In this document: positions 15,025 to 22,468 of the stretch, piece after piece
Numbering within the stretch: the stretch's first letter is position 1
Layout of the letters: each line of letters begins with the position of its first letter
Assembly (NCBI GenBank): GCA_963837325.1
Contig: CAWIMV010000002.1
Coordinates: forward strand, 1,178,001-1,242,000
Length of the DNA: 64,000 nucleotides
Direction of reading: 5' to 3'
From: CAVQKZ01 sp963837325
GTDB taxonomy: Bacteria; Actinomycetota; Actinomycetes; Mycobacteriales; Jatrophihabitantaceae
The notes under the pieces: generated by a model
What the model was told of the DNA's origin: nothing
The model's input: the letters and a program-made list of their open reading frames with translations, nothing else
The model's database searches: none
Made by a program: the position numbers and the translations under genes

Positions 15025-17500
15025 CGACGCGGCCGCGTCGGAGTCCCCGCGTCCCGCGGGTGCACCGCCGCACTGGGAGGCCGACGTCGTCGCCGCCGAC
15101 GGCGGCACGGTGCATCTGCGGCCTATCCAGCCGTCGGACGCCGAGGGCCTGGTGGCGTTCCACGGCGGGCTGTCGACGCGGACCCGTTACCTGCGCTACT
15201 TCTCGGCCTACCCGCGCATCCCCGCCCGCGATCTGGTCCGGTTCACCAACGTCGACCATCACGACCGCGTTGCGCTCATCGCCGAACTCGGCGGCGAGAT
15301 CATCGCGGTCGGACGCTACGAGCGGACACCGGGGACCGACGAGGCCGAGGTCGCATTTGTTGTGGCCGACGCCCATCAGGGCCGCGGTATCGGCTCGGTA
15401 CTGCTCGAGCACCTCGCCGCGGCGGCGCGCGAGATCGGCATCAAACGCTTCCACGCGGTCGTGCTGGCCGAGAACAACGCGATGATCGGCGTCTTCCGCG
15501 ACGCCGGCTACGAGACGACCCGGCACCAGGAGTACGGCGAAGTCACGCTGGAATTCGCCGTCGACGAGACGGCGTTGACCGAGGCCGTCATGCGTGAGCG
15601 CGAGCAGCGGGCAGAAGCACGCTCGTTGCGGCGGTTGCTGTTCCCGGGTTCGGTCGCGGTGGTGGGCGCGAGCAACGACGAGGGCAAGATCGGCAATGCG
15701 GTGTTCGCCAACCTGCAGCGGATGGGGCTGCGGGGGCGGCTCTTTCCGGTGAATCCCGACGCGGACGAGGTCGGCGGCGTGCCGGCCTATCCGTCGGTCC
15801 TCGACCTGCCGCAGGACGTCGAACTGGTCGTCATCGCGGTACCGGCGGCATCGGTGCCGGCCGTCGTCGAGCAGTGCGCGGCCCGTGGAGTGCGCGGGCT
15901 GGTCGTCATCTCCGGCGGATTCGGTGAGCGCGGCGACGAGGCCGAGCGAGCGCGTGGCCGTGAGGCCCAGCGGGCGCTGGTCACGGCCGCTCGAGCCCAG
16001 GGCATGCGGGTGGTCGGGCCCAACTGCCTGGGCATCGTCAACACCGATCCAGCCGTGCGGCTGAACGCCTCGCTGGCACCGCTGCCGCCGCTGGTCGGCC
16101 GGGCGGGCTTCTTCTCGCAGTCGGGCGCGCTGGGCGTGGCCGTGCTGGGTGAGGCGGCTCGTCGTGGCCTGGGCGTGTCGACGTTCGTCTCGGCCGGCAA
16201 CCGCGCCGACGTTTCGGGCAACGACCTGCTGCAGTACTGGGAGAGCGACGACGCGACGGACATCGCGCTGCTGTACCTGGAGAGTTTCGGCAACCCGCGC
16301 AAGTTCGCCCGGTTGGCCCGCCGGCTGGGGCGGACCAAGCCGATCGTCGCGGTCAAGAGCGGCTCGGGCTCGGTGGTGGCCGGCCTGGCCCACACCTCGG
16401 TCGAAGTGCCCGAGACCAGCGTGCGGGCGTTGTTCGAGGCGTCGGGCGTGATCCGGGTCGACACTCTGGGCGACCTGTTCGATGTCGCGCTGTTGCTGAC
16501 CTCGCAACCGCTGCCGCCAGGTGACCGGGTGGCAGTCGTCGGCAACTCCACCGCGCTCGGCGTGCTGGTGAGCAACGCGTGCGCCGCGGAGGGCTTGACG
16601 CTGGCCCGGCTCGACGACGTCGGCGTGGACGCCACCCCGGACGCGTTCGACGCGGCCCTGCGCGCGGCCGTGGCTGATCCGGACGTCGACGCCGTCGTGG
16701 TCGTGTTCGTGCCGCCGCTGCAGCGCACGTCCGGCGAGGACGTCGCCCTGGCGGTGCGGACGGCCGCGGCCGGCGGGGCCAAGCCGGTGCTCTCGACGTT
16801 CCTCGGCTTCGACGGCGTGCCTGGTGCCTTGGCGGCTGCGGGTGAGACCGCGCCGGCGCCAGGGTCGGTGCCTTCGTACCCGTCGCCCGAGCGCGCCGTG
16901 CGGGCGCTGGCCCGGGCGATGCGGTATTCGGCTTGGCGCCAACGGCCACCGAGCAGCGTGCCCGACATCGCCGGAGCGGACCTGCCCGCCGCGCGTTCCC
17001 TCGTCACCGCCGCCTTGGCCGACGCGCCGAGCGGACGCGCATTGACCGCGGACGAGACGACCCGACTGCTGACTTGCGTGGGTGTCGCGGTGTCTGCGGC
17101 GCCTCCGGCCGGCGTCGAGGTCGTGTTCACCGTTCACGACGACCACTCGTTCGGGGCGTTGGTCTCGTTCGGCGTTGCCGGGGTGGCTACGGATCTGCTG
17201 GGCGACCGGGCCTACGCCGCGGTGCCGTTGACGAGCGCGGATGCCGATGAACTGATCGCGGCGCCGCGGGCCGCGCCGCTGTTGACGGGGTACGGCGGAG
17301 CCCCACCGGCCGACCTGCCGGCGCTCGCCGAGTTGGCATTGCGGATGTCGGCACTCGGGGATGCCCTACCAGAGCTGGTCGAGTGCACGGTGCGGGCGGT
17401 GGCGGCTCCTGGTGGCGCCCACGCCGTTGCGGCGCGGGTACGGGTGGCGCCGCCGACCGCGCGGGGCGACACCGGACCGCGCCGGCTGCGGGGCTTCTAG
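15017..17500 (+). CDS. Pat-type protein acetyltransferase: GNAT fused to NDP-forming acyl-CoA synthetase-like domain
   Basis: The 827-residue protein starts with a GNAT domain (about 24-185; acetyl-CoA loop QGRGIG at 121-126). It continues with a CoA-binding domain (LLFPGSVAVVGASNDEGKIG from 207), succinyl-CoA-ligase-like domains (VGPNCLGIVN; FFSQSGALGVAV; VSAGNRADVSGNDLL) and a C-terminal ATP-grasp remnant. GNAT-first order is the arrangement I recall for Streptomyces PatA, reverse of enterobacterial Pat. The ATP-grasp part looks cut down: after GVAVSAAPPAG it jumps to VEVVFTVHDDHSFGALV without the usual nucleotide loop, so it probably senses rather than makes acetyl-CoA. The GTG at 15017 overlaps acuC by 8 nt. 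Confidence 0.88.
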   Translation: MTDDAAASESPRPAGAPPHWEADVVAADGGTVHLRPIQPSDAEGLVAFHGGLSTRTRYLRYFSAYPRIPARDLVRFTNVDHHDRVALIAELGGEIIAVGRYERTPGTDEAEVAFVVADAHQGRGIGSVLLEHLAAAAREIGIKRFHAVVLAENNAMIGVFRDAGYETTRHQEYGEVTLEFAVDETALTEAVMREREQRAEARSLRRLLFPGSVAVVGASNDEGKIGNAVFANLQRMGLRGRLFPVNPDADEVGGVPAYPSVLDLPQDVELVVIAVPAASVPAVVEQCAARGVRGLVVISGGFGERGDEAERARGREAQRALVTAARAQGMRVVGPNCLGIVNTDPAVRLNASLAPLPPLVGRAGFFSQSGALGVAVLGEAARRGLGVSTFVSAGNRADVSGNDLLQYWESDDATDIALLYLESFGNPRKFARLARRLGRTKPIVAVKSGSGSVVAGLAHTSVEVPETSVRALFEASGVIRVDTLGDLFDVALLLTSQPLPPGDRVAVVGNSTALGVLVSNACAAEGLTLARLDDVGVDATPDAFDAALRAAVADPDVDAVVVVFVPPLQRTSGEDVALAVRTAAAGGAKPVLSTFLGFDGVPGALAAAGETAPAPGSVPSYPSPERAVRALARAMRYSAWRQRPPSSVPDIAGADLPAARSLVTAALADAPSGRALTADETTRLLTCVGVAVSAAPPAGVEVVFTVHDDHSFGALVSFGVAGVATDLLGDRAYAAVPLTSADADELIAAPRAAPLLTGYGGAPPADLPALAELALRMSALGDALPELVECTVRAVAAPGGAHAVAARVRVAPPTARGDTGPRRLRGF

Positions 17501-17511
17501 CGCTGCGGGGG

Positions 17512-18351
17512 TCAGGAGCGGATCGGCGAGGCGGTGGCCTTGCCCGTCGGCGGCACCGGGACCGCGCCGCCGTTGGCTGCGCGCAGGCGGGCGATGAAGC
17601 CGGACAGGATGCGCGGCGCGGCCCAGTTGTAGCGCACCGCGGTGCCGTTCGTGACCGGTTTGCCGCACACGTTCTGCGCCGCCAGGGCGGTGATCGGGTT
17701 CATCGGCCGACCGGATGTCGACACCCCGATGATCACCAGCGTCTTGCCGTCGGCGGTCAGGTACATCGGGCACGGCGTCTTCGGCCGGCTCTTCGGGGCT
17801 GCGTCCAGGCTGCTGGCGAGTGCGGTGGCCGCGGCGCCGGTCAGCACCGTATTCGCCGTCCTCCCGCTCGAGTCCTGAATGGGATTGCGGCTCTGCTGCT
17901 CGTACGCGCAGACCTTGACCCCCTCGACCGGCCCGCTGAACAGCGAGCCGGCCGCGCCCAACGTGCTGTTGGCGCCGCCGCCGGGCGTCCGCAGGGCCGG
18001 CGCCTTCGCGGGGCACGGTACGGCCGAAACAACCGCCAGCGGGCCGGGTGCGGGCTTGCCGCTGCCAGCGGCGTTCGGGCGAGCGGCGGCGGAGCGCTCG
18101 GCCGACATCGCCTTGCCCGCTCCTCCGGATGAGTTGTGGTTGCTGTTCCCGCCGCCGCTGAGCGTGATGCCCGCGGCCGTGCCGATGCCCCCGACGACCG
18201 CCACCACCGCGGCCACTGACAGGTAGCGCACCCGCCGGTCGCGCCGGGCCTGCGTCATTGCCTGGGCCCGCATGATGACGGTGTTGGGATCGATGTTGTC
18301 GCCTTCGCCGTCGCGGAGGGCTGCGCGCAGTTGGAACTCATTCGGACTCAC
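17512..18351 (-). CDS. Membrane-anchored secreted-domain protein, partner of the ECF sigma factor
   Basis: The 279-residue protein has a cytosolic N-terminus of about 42 residues, one membrane helix (YLSVAAVVAVVGGIGTAAGITL), a Gly/Ser/Asn/Ala linker, and an extracytoplasmic domain with four Cys (residues near 113, 148, 194, 228) likely paired. Its GTG overlaps the last base of the sigma factor stop codon (TAGTG), so the two are translationally coupled. The position and topology are those of anti-sigma factors or their membrane partners, but I see no zinc anti-sigma motif, so the function is unassigned. Confidence 0.7.
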   Translation of the reverse strand: MSPNEFQLRAALRDGEGDNIDPNTVIMRAQAMTQARRDRRVRYLSVAAVVAVVGGIGTAAGITLSGGGNSNHNSSGGAGKAMSAERSAAARPNAAGSGKPAPGPLAVVSAVPCPAKAPALRTPGGGANSTLGAAGSLFSGPVEGVKVCAYEQQSRNPIQDSSGRTANTVLTGAAATALASSLDAAPKSRPKTPCPMYLTADGKTLVIIGVSTSGRPMNPITALAAQNVCGKPVTNGTAVRYNWAAPRILSGFIARLRAANGGAVPVPPTGKATASPIRS

Positions 18352-18836
18352 TATTGGCCTCCCATCGAGGCGGTGGCTTCGACCCGCAACCGGGCCAGGG
18401 CCCGGGCGCAGGTGCTCTTCACGGTGCCGAGAGGGATGCCCAGCGTTGCGGCGGTCTCCTGCTCGGACTGGTCGCAGTAGTAGCGCAGGACGACGACCGC
18501 CCGCTCGCGCGGAGTGAGACTGCCGAGCAACCGGCGCAGTTCGTCGCGTTCGTCCGAGGCCACCAGACCGTCAACACCGGGCTCGTCGGGCAGCACTTCG
18601 GTCGGGCGTTCACCCCACCACCGCCGGCGGGTGGAATCGATGTGGCCGGTGACCAGCGCCTTGCGGGCGTAGGCCAACGGCGTGTCGACGCGGTCCCACT
18701 TCAGGTAGACCTTGGTGAGGGCGCCCTGGACCAGGTCCTCACCGCGATGGTGGTCTCCGGTCAGCAGCCGGGCGGTATGCAGCAAAGTCGCGCCGTTCGC
18801 TTCGACGAAGGTCCGGAAACCTGCCTCGTCGCGCAT
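18351..18836 (-). CDS. SigE-family ECF RNA polymerase sigma factor
   Basis: The 161-residue protein is an ECF sigma factor. Region 2 covers about 5-75 (LLHTARLLTGDHHRGEDLVQGALTKVYLKW), with the DNA-melting part ARKALVTGHIDSTRRRWW. Region 4 covers 100-155 (LGSLTPRERAVVVLRYYCDQSEQETAATLGIPLGTVKS with the helix-turn-helix). It belongs to the short SigE/SigJ-like group common in actinomycetes (often encoded beside a small membrane protein, as here). GAGGTG precedes the ATG at 18836. It probably responds to an envelope signal through the coupled downstream gene; this is inferred. Confidence 0.9.
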   Translation of the reverse strand: MRDEAGFRTFVEANGATLLHTARLLTGDHHRGEDLVQGALTKVYLKWDRVDTPLAYARKALVTGHIDSTRRRWWGERPTEVLPDEPGVDGLVASDERDELRRLLGSLTPRERAVVVLRYYCDQSEQETAATLGIPLGTVKSTCARALARLRVEATASMGGQ

Positions 18837-18864
18837 CCGTCACCTCGTTGTCCGGTTTGTCGGC

Positions 18865-19341
18865 CTATTCAGTAGACGCGATGGGCCGCGCGGAAGGTTC
18901 TCGAAGTTCTCGCCACATTCGCAGATGCGGGATCGGGTGGGCGTCGTCGAGGAACACGTCGCCGTGGATGACGAATCCGTGGCGCGCATAGAACGGTACG
19001 GCGCCCTGGCGTGCGTGGCACCAGATCAGGCCGGCGCCCTGCGCGCGCACGTAGTCGACGGCCGCGGCCAGCACCAGCCCGCCGATACCCCGCCGCCGAT
19101 GCCCGTCTGCGGTCGCCATCTGGCGCAGCCGCCAGGCGCCGGCCCGCTGCGCCAGCCACGGACACGGCTCCGGGTACACGAAACACGTGCCCACCACCGT
19201 GCCGTCGTCGTCGACAGCTCCGAGATGAACCCCGCCGGGCAGCTCGTCACCTGGCAGCGGCGCGTCGGGTGGCAGGTGCGGCCGTAGCACCGCCCGCCGC
19301 AACGCTCGAGTGCGTGGTTCGGCGATGACTCCGACGTTCAC
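18865..19341 (-). CDS. GNAT family N-acetyltransferase
   Basis: The 158-residue protein has GNAT motif A as LRQMATADGHRRRGIGGLVLAAAVDYVRA and motif B as LIWCHARQGAVPFYARHGFVIHGDVFL, both typical of small acetyltransferases. The GTG start lies inside the stop of the upstream membrane-protein gene (GTGA, 4-nt overlap), so the two are translated together. No substrate can be read from the sequence. Confidence 0.85.
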   Translation of the reverse strand: MNVGVIAEPRTRALRRAVLRPHLPPDAPLPGDELPGGVHLGAVDDDGTVVGTCFVYPEPCPWLAQRAGAWRLRQMATADGHRRRGIGGLVLAAAVDYVRAQGAGLIWCHARQGAVPFYARHGFVIHGDVFLDDAHPIPHLRMWRELREPSARPIASTE

Positions 19342-19784
19342 TTCCCGCCCGGCTGGTACACCATCAGGAACACGATCACGGCGAAGACGATCCCGACCAC
19401 GCCTCCGGCCGCGGCAACGCGTGCGGTGAGCGCCGCCGCCGACTCCTGCTTGCCGATCAGCGCAGTGGCCCGGTTCAGCGTCGGCACGATCACGGTCATG
19501 ACGAGGACGACGGCGAGAACCCAGAGCAGGGCCGACAGCCAGACCCAGGTCTCGCTGAACTTGGCCACCTCCTCGCCGTGCCGCTTGGACGACATCAGGC
19601 CGAAGCCGAAGACGATGACGAGAACGGAGACGGCGGCGTAGATGCGGGCCACCCGGGCCGAGTAGGCGGTCGCGGCCGCGTCGCCACGCCGCACGCCGCG
19701 AGCCGCAGTGGTCGCCGCGTGCACCAGCGGGCCGATCGCGAAGACGGCGAACAGCAGGTGCAGCGCGAGCAAGATTTTGAACAT
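19338..19784 (-). CDS. Four-helix membrane protein (DUF2269-like)
   Basis: The 148-residue protein has four hydrophobic helices: ILLALHLLFAVFAIGPLV, YAAVSVLVIVFGFGLM, WVWLSALLWVLAVVLVM and VAAAGGVVGIVFAVIVFLM. This resembles DUF2269-type integral membrane proteins with a conserved first-helix HLLFAV. There is no signal peptidase site. A TAGCCT box lies 6 nt before the ATG. It overlaps the GNAT gene by 4 nt. Function unknown. Confidence 0.7.
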   Translation of the reverse strand: MFKILLALHLLFAVFAIGPLVHAATTAARGVRRGDAAATAYSARVARIYAAVSVLVIVFGFGLMSSKRHGEEVAKFSETWVWLSALLWVLAVVLVMTVIVPTLNRATALIGKQESAAALTARVAAAGGVVGIVFAVIVFLMVYQPGGK

Positions 19785-19790
19785 GAACCG

Positions 19791-19796
19791 AGGCTA
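19791..19796 (-). promoter_or_regulatory. Leaderless -10 box for the DUF2269-like/GNAT pair
   Basis: On the minus strand TAGCCT ends 6 nt before the ATG at 19784. Confidence 0.6.
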
Positions 19797-19876
19797 TCGC
19801 CGGCCGCTCCCACCCCAGCTTGGCCCCTCAGCAGGCAAACCCGCGGCGTGTCGCCCGGCTACCGGGCCAAGCCGGG

Positions 19877-20404
19877 CTATGAGGGGGTCGCGTCGATGCG
19901 CCGTAGCAGCATCGGCACCCAGTGCCCGTCATAGCGCGCTTGCAGTTCGGGGATCTGCCAGTCGTCGCCGCTGACCATCCCGCGGCAGCGCGTGGACTCG
20001 CAGTGGCAGCGCAACAGAAAGCCCGGATCGGCTGTGCTGGTCGCGTAGTCGTTCGTGAGTTCCTCGCCGGCGGCGATGTCGCGGCGCGCGCTGAGCGTGT
20101 ACGCGTCGGTCCACCACAGGTTCGGGTCGCAGCTGTGGTTGCCGAACCTGCTCGTCGAACGCGGGGGCAGCACAAGCTGCAGATCTTCGTCCACGACGAT
20201 GCTGTCGACGTAACCGCCGGTCCGTTCCGCTTCGGCAATCAGCGCGTGCAACTGGGCGGTCGAGACCAGCCGCCCACCCACCCGCGAGATCGCGGTGCCG
20301 GCCGCGATGGGCGCGGTCGCGAACAGGCCGGTCCCGGCGATGTCCGAAGGCCCGGAGCGCACGGCCGGGTGCAACCAGCAGTCCGGCGCCGACTCGATCA
20401 ACAC
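19877..20404 (-). CDS. SET-domain protein (putative protein lysine methyltransferase)
   Basis: The 175-residue protein is a compact SET domain. GTGLFATAPIAAGTAISRVGG is the N-terminal strand pair, NHSCDPN at 89-95 the cofactor-binding knot, and EELTNDYA at 114-121 the motif with the catalytic-site Tyr. A post-SET-like cysteine set C133-x-C135-x4-C140 (LRCHCESTRC) follows and could bind zinc with C92. Its GTG is 2 nt after the stop of the VWA gene, so it is the last gene of the AAA+/VWA operon. Bacterial SET proteins methylate lysines of ribosomal or other proteins, or are uncharacterised; the substrate is unknown. Confidence 0.8.
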   Translation of the reverse strand: MLIESAPDCWLHPAVRSGPSDIAGTGLFATAPIAAGTAISRVGGRLVSTAQLHALIAEAERTGGYVDSIVVDEDLQLVLPPRSTSRFGNHSCDPNLWWTDAYTLSARRDIAAGEELTNDYATSTADPGFLLRCHCESTRCRGMVSGDDWQIPELQARYDGHWVPMLLRRIDATPS

Positions 20405-20406
20405 GC

Positions 20407-22389
20407 TCAGCCGGCGCGGCGTTGCCGCCCGCGGCGCGAGCGCAGGTAGTCGGCCACCACGTACTCACCCAGCGCGCCCGGCTTGGGCAGGAACACCCGC
20501 CCGCCGTTGCGTCGGCCGAGCTCCTGCATGAATTCGACCAGCCGCGGGTCGTCGTCGAGCATGAAGACGTTGATGGTGGCGCCGCGGCGGGTGCAGCGCT
20601 CGACCTCGGCCAGCGTGGCCGCGATCGTCTCGCGCGTCGGCGGCCAGGCGAAGTCGGCGAACCCGTCCGCCGCGAGATGTGCGGTCGGCTCGCCGTCGGT
20701 GATGACGAGGATGATCGGCTCGGCGCCGCGGTGCTTGTCGAGGTGCCGCCGCGCGAGCATCAGCCCGTGTTGCAGGTTGGTGCCCTGCACCCGGTCCCAG
20801 TCGTGCTCGACCAATGCGCCGGTGGACATCACCCGGGCGTAGTCGCTGAAGCCGATGATCTCGATGGCGTCCTGCGGGTACTTCGTGGTGACCAGGGCGT
20901 GCAGCGCCAAGGCCGTGGTCTTGGCCTCGCCCCATGTGCCGCGCAGTTCCATCGAGTACGACATGTCCACGAGCAGCGCGATCGCCGCGGACGAGCGGCG
21001 TTCGGTCTCGACGACCTCGAAGTCTTCCGAGTCGAGCTCGACGAGCTGCGCATCCGAGGCAGAGGCGAGCTGGCCTTCGCTGCCGGCCGTCCGCAGTACG
21101 GCGTTGCGCACCGTGCGCACCACGTCCAGCGGCTGCTCGTCGCCGAAACGCCACTCGCGGCTGGCGCCCGTCGTCTCGCCGGCCGCACCCGCGTCGCGTA
21201 CGTCGTGGCTGCCGCGCCCGCGGGACTCCAGCACGGCGAACACCCGCCGCAGCGCGGTGGCCCCAAGGCGGCGCAGGGCGCGGGGGGTCAGCTTGAGCCC
21301 GTCGCTGCCCCGTTCGAGGTAGCCCTGCCGGCGAAGTTCGCGCTCGATCTGGCGCAACCGTTCCATGTCGTCAACGGCACTGCGGCCGAGCGCACGCTCG
21401 ATGAGCTCCTCGTCGATGTCGTCCAGGCTTGCGCCGGGATAGTCCTGCCCAAGCAGCTCCTCGAGCTGGTCGAGGTCGGCGAGTTCGGCCAGCGCGCCGG
21501 TCGCGTCGGAGTAGCCGAGCGGCTCGGCGCCGTCCATCCGCTCGCGGCCGCCCCATTGCAGGTCCGGACGGGCCGAACGCAGCCCCTGCTGCAGGCGGCT
21601 CATCTCGTCGGCCAGGCCGGAGTTCCCGAGCGCCTGCGCCATCAGCTCGCTCAGTTCGCCCTGCTGCTCGGGGGTGAGTGAGTCCATCAACCGCTGCGCG
21701 GCCGCGGCCCGCCGGGCCAGGGAGTCGATCAACTCTTCGAGGTTCTCGGGTTGCTCGGGGAAGAAGTCCCCGTACTGCTGCATGAACCGGTCGAACTGCT
21801 CCTGGGTGTGCTCGCCCCGGGCGTCGGCATCGAGCATGTCGTTCAGCGCGGCCATCATGTCCCGGATCCGGGCGAGATCCTCGGGGGTCGCGTTCTGCAA
21901 CGCGTCGCGCATGCCCGCGAACTGGGCGTCGAGCACCTCCGAACGCAGAAGTTCCTGGATCTGCTCGTACTTCTCGCGAGCCTGGGCTGAGCGCCACTGG
22001 TAATCGGAAAGCTGACGTACCGCTCGGGCGGTGTCGCTCGGCAGGGCGTCCAGCTCGGCCTCAGCCATGCGAGCCGCGTCGTCTGGATCGGGGAACAGCG
22101 CCTGCCGCTCGTCGTCGAGCGCCGCGTCGAGCAGTTCGCGGACCTGCTGCAGCGTGCCGTCGAGTTGGCCGCTGCGGCGCAGTTCCCGGGCCCGCTGCCG
22201 GGCCTTGCGCCGCAGCGAATCCAGACCGTCCCGGCCGTCGGCGCCGCGGTGCATGAGCCGGCTCAGCGCCGCGCGTGGCGACGTACCGGCGAGGACGTCC
22301 TCACCGATGTCGTCGAGGGCCTCGCGGATGTCAAACGGCGGCTCCAGCGGATCCGGGCCGCCGTGCCACGCGCCGTAGCGGGCGGTCAT
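20407..22389 (-). CDS. VWA-domain protein, partner of MoxR-type ATPase
   Basis: The 660-residue protein has a long acidic, helical N-terminal half (Arg/Glu/Gln-rich, about 40-400, probably coiled coil) and a C-terminal von Willebrand factor A domain. The MIDAS metal site is seen as DMSYSM near residue 473, a Thr in QGTNLQHGL near 535, and TDGEPT near 563. No signal peptide or membrane helix is visible, so it is cytosolic. GGAGG precedes the ATG. The AAA+ ATPase gene lies 79 bp upstream. MoxR/VWA pairs act as chaperones or metal-insertion machines; mycobacterial Rv0958/Rv0959 look like the counterpart. The client is unknown. Confidence 0.85.
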   Translation of the reverse strand: MTARYGAWHGGPDPLEPPFDIREALDDIGEDVLAGTSPRAALSRLMHRGADGRDGLDSLRRKARQRARELRRSGQLDGTLQQVRELLDAALDDERQALFPDPDDAARMAEAELDALPSDTARAVRQLSDYQWRSAQAREKYEQIQELLRSEVLDAQFAGMRDALQNATPEDLARIRDMMAALNDMLDADARGEHTQEQFDRFMQQYGDFFPEQPENLEELIDSLARRAAAAQRLMDSLTPEQQGELSELMAQALGNSGLADEMSRLQQGLRSARPDLQWGGRERMDGAEPLGYSDATGALAELADLDQLEELLGQDYPGASLDDIDEELIERALGRSAVDDMERLRQIERELRRQGYLERGSDGLKLTPRALRRLGATALRRVFAVLESRGRGSHDVRDAGAAGETTGASREWRFGDEQPLDVVRTVRNAVLRTAGSEGQLASASDAQLVELDSEDFEVVETERRSSAAIALLVDMSYSMELRGTWGEAKTTALALHALVTTKYPQDAIEIIGFSDYARVMSTGALVEHDWDRVQGTNLQHGLMLARRHLDKHRGAEPIILVITDGEPTAHLAADGFADFAWPPTRETIAATLAEVERCTRRGATINVFMLDDDPRLVEFMQELGRRNGGRVFLPKPGALGEYVVADYLRSRRGRQRRAG

Positions 22390-22402
22390 GAGCGGGCCTC
22401 CG

Positions 22403-22445
22403 GAGTGAGCATCGCAGCCAGCTCCGGCGAGTGAGGAGCGGAGCG
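22403..22445 (+). repeat. GAGCGAGC-rich element between AAA+ and VWA genes
   Basis: The plus strand reads GAGTGAGCATCGCAG, then GAGTGAGGAGCGGAGCG, matching the minus strand of 5659-5698. Both lie in 79-bp gaps between paired genes, but in opposite orientation relative to them. Confidence 0.5.
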
Positions 22446-22468
22446 CAGGAGGGCTGCGGGGGACTGAG

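Noticed and set aside
14492..17146. 884-residue minus-strand open frame opposite the acetyltransferase gene
   Set aside because: Composition is that of a high-GC shadow frame (Arg/Gly/Asp/His runs), and the opposite strand holds clear protein families.
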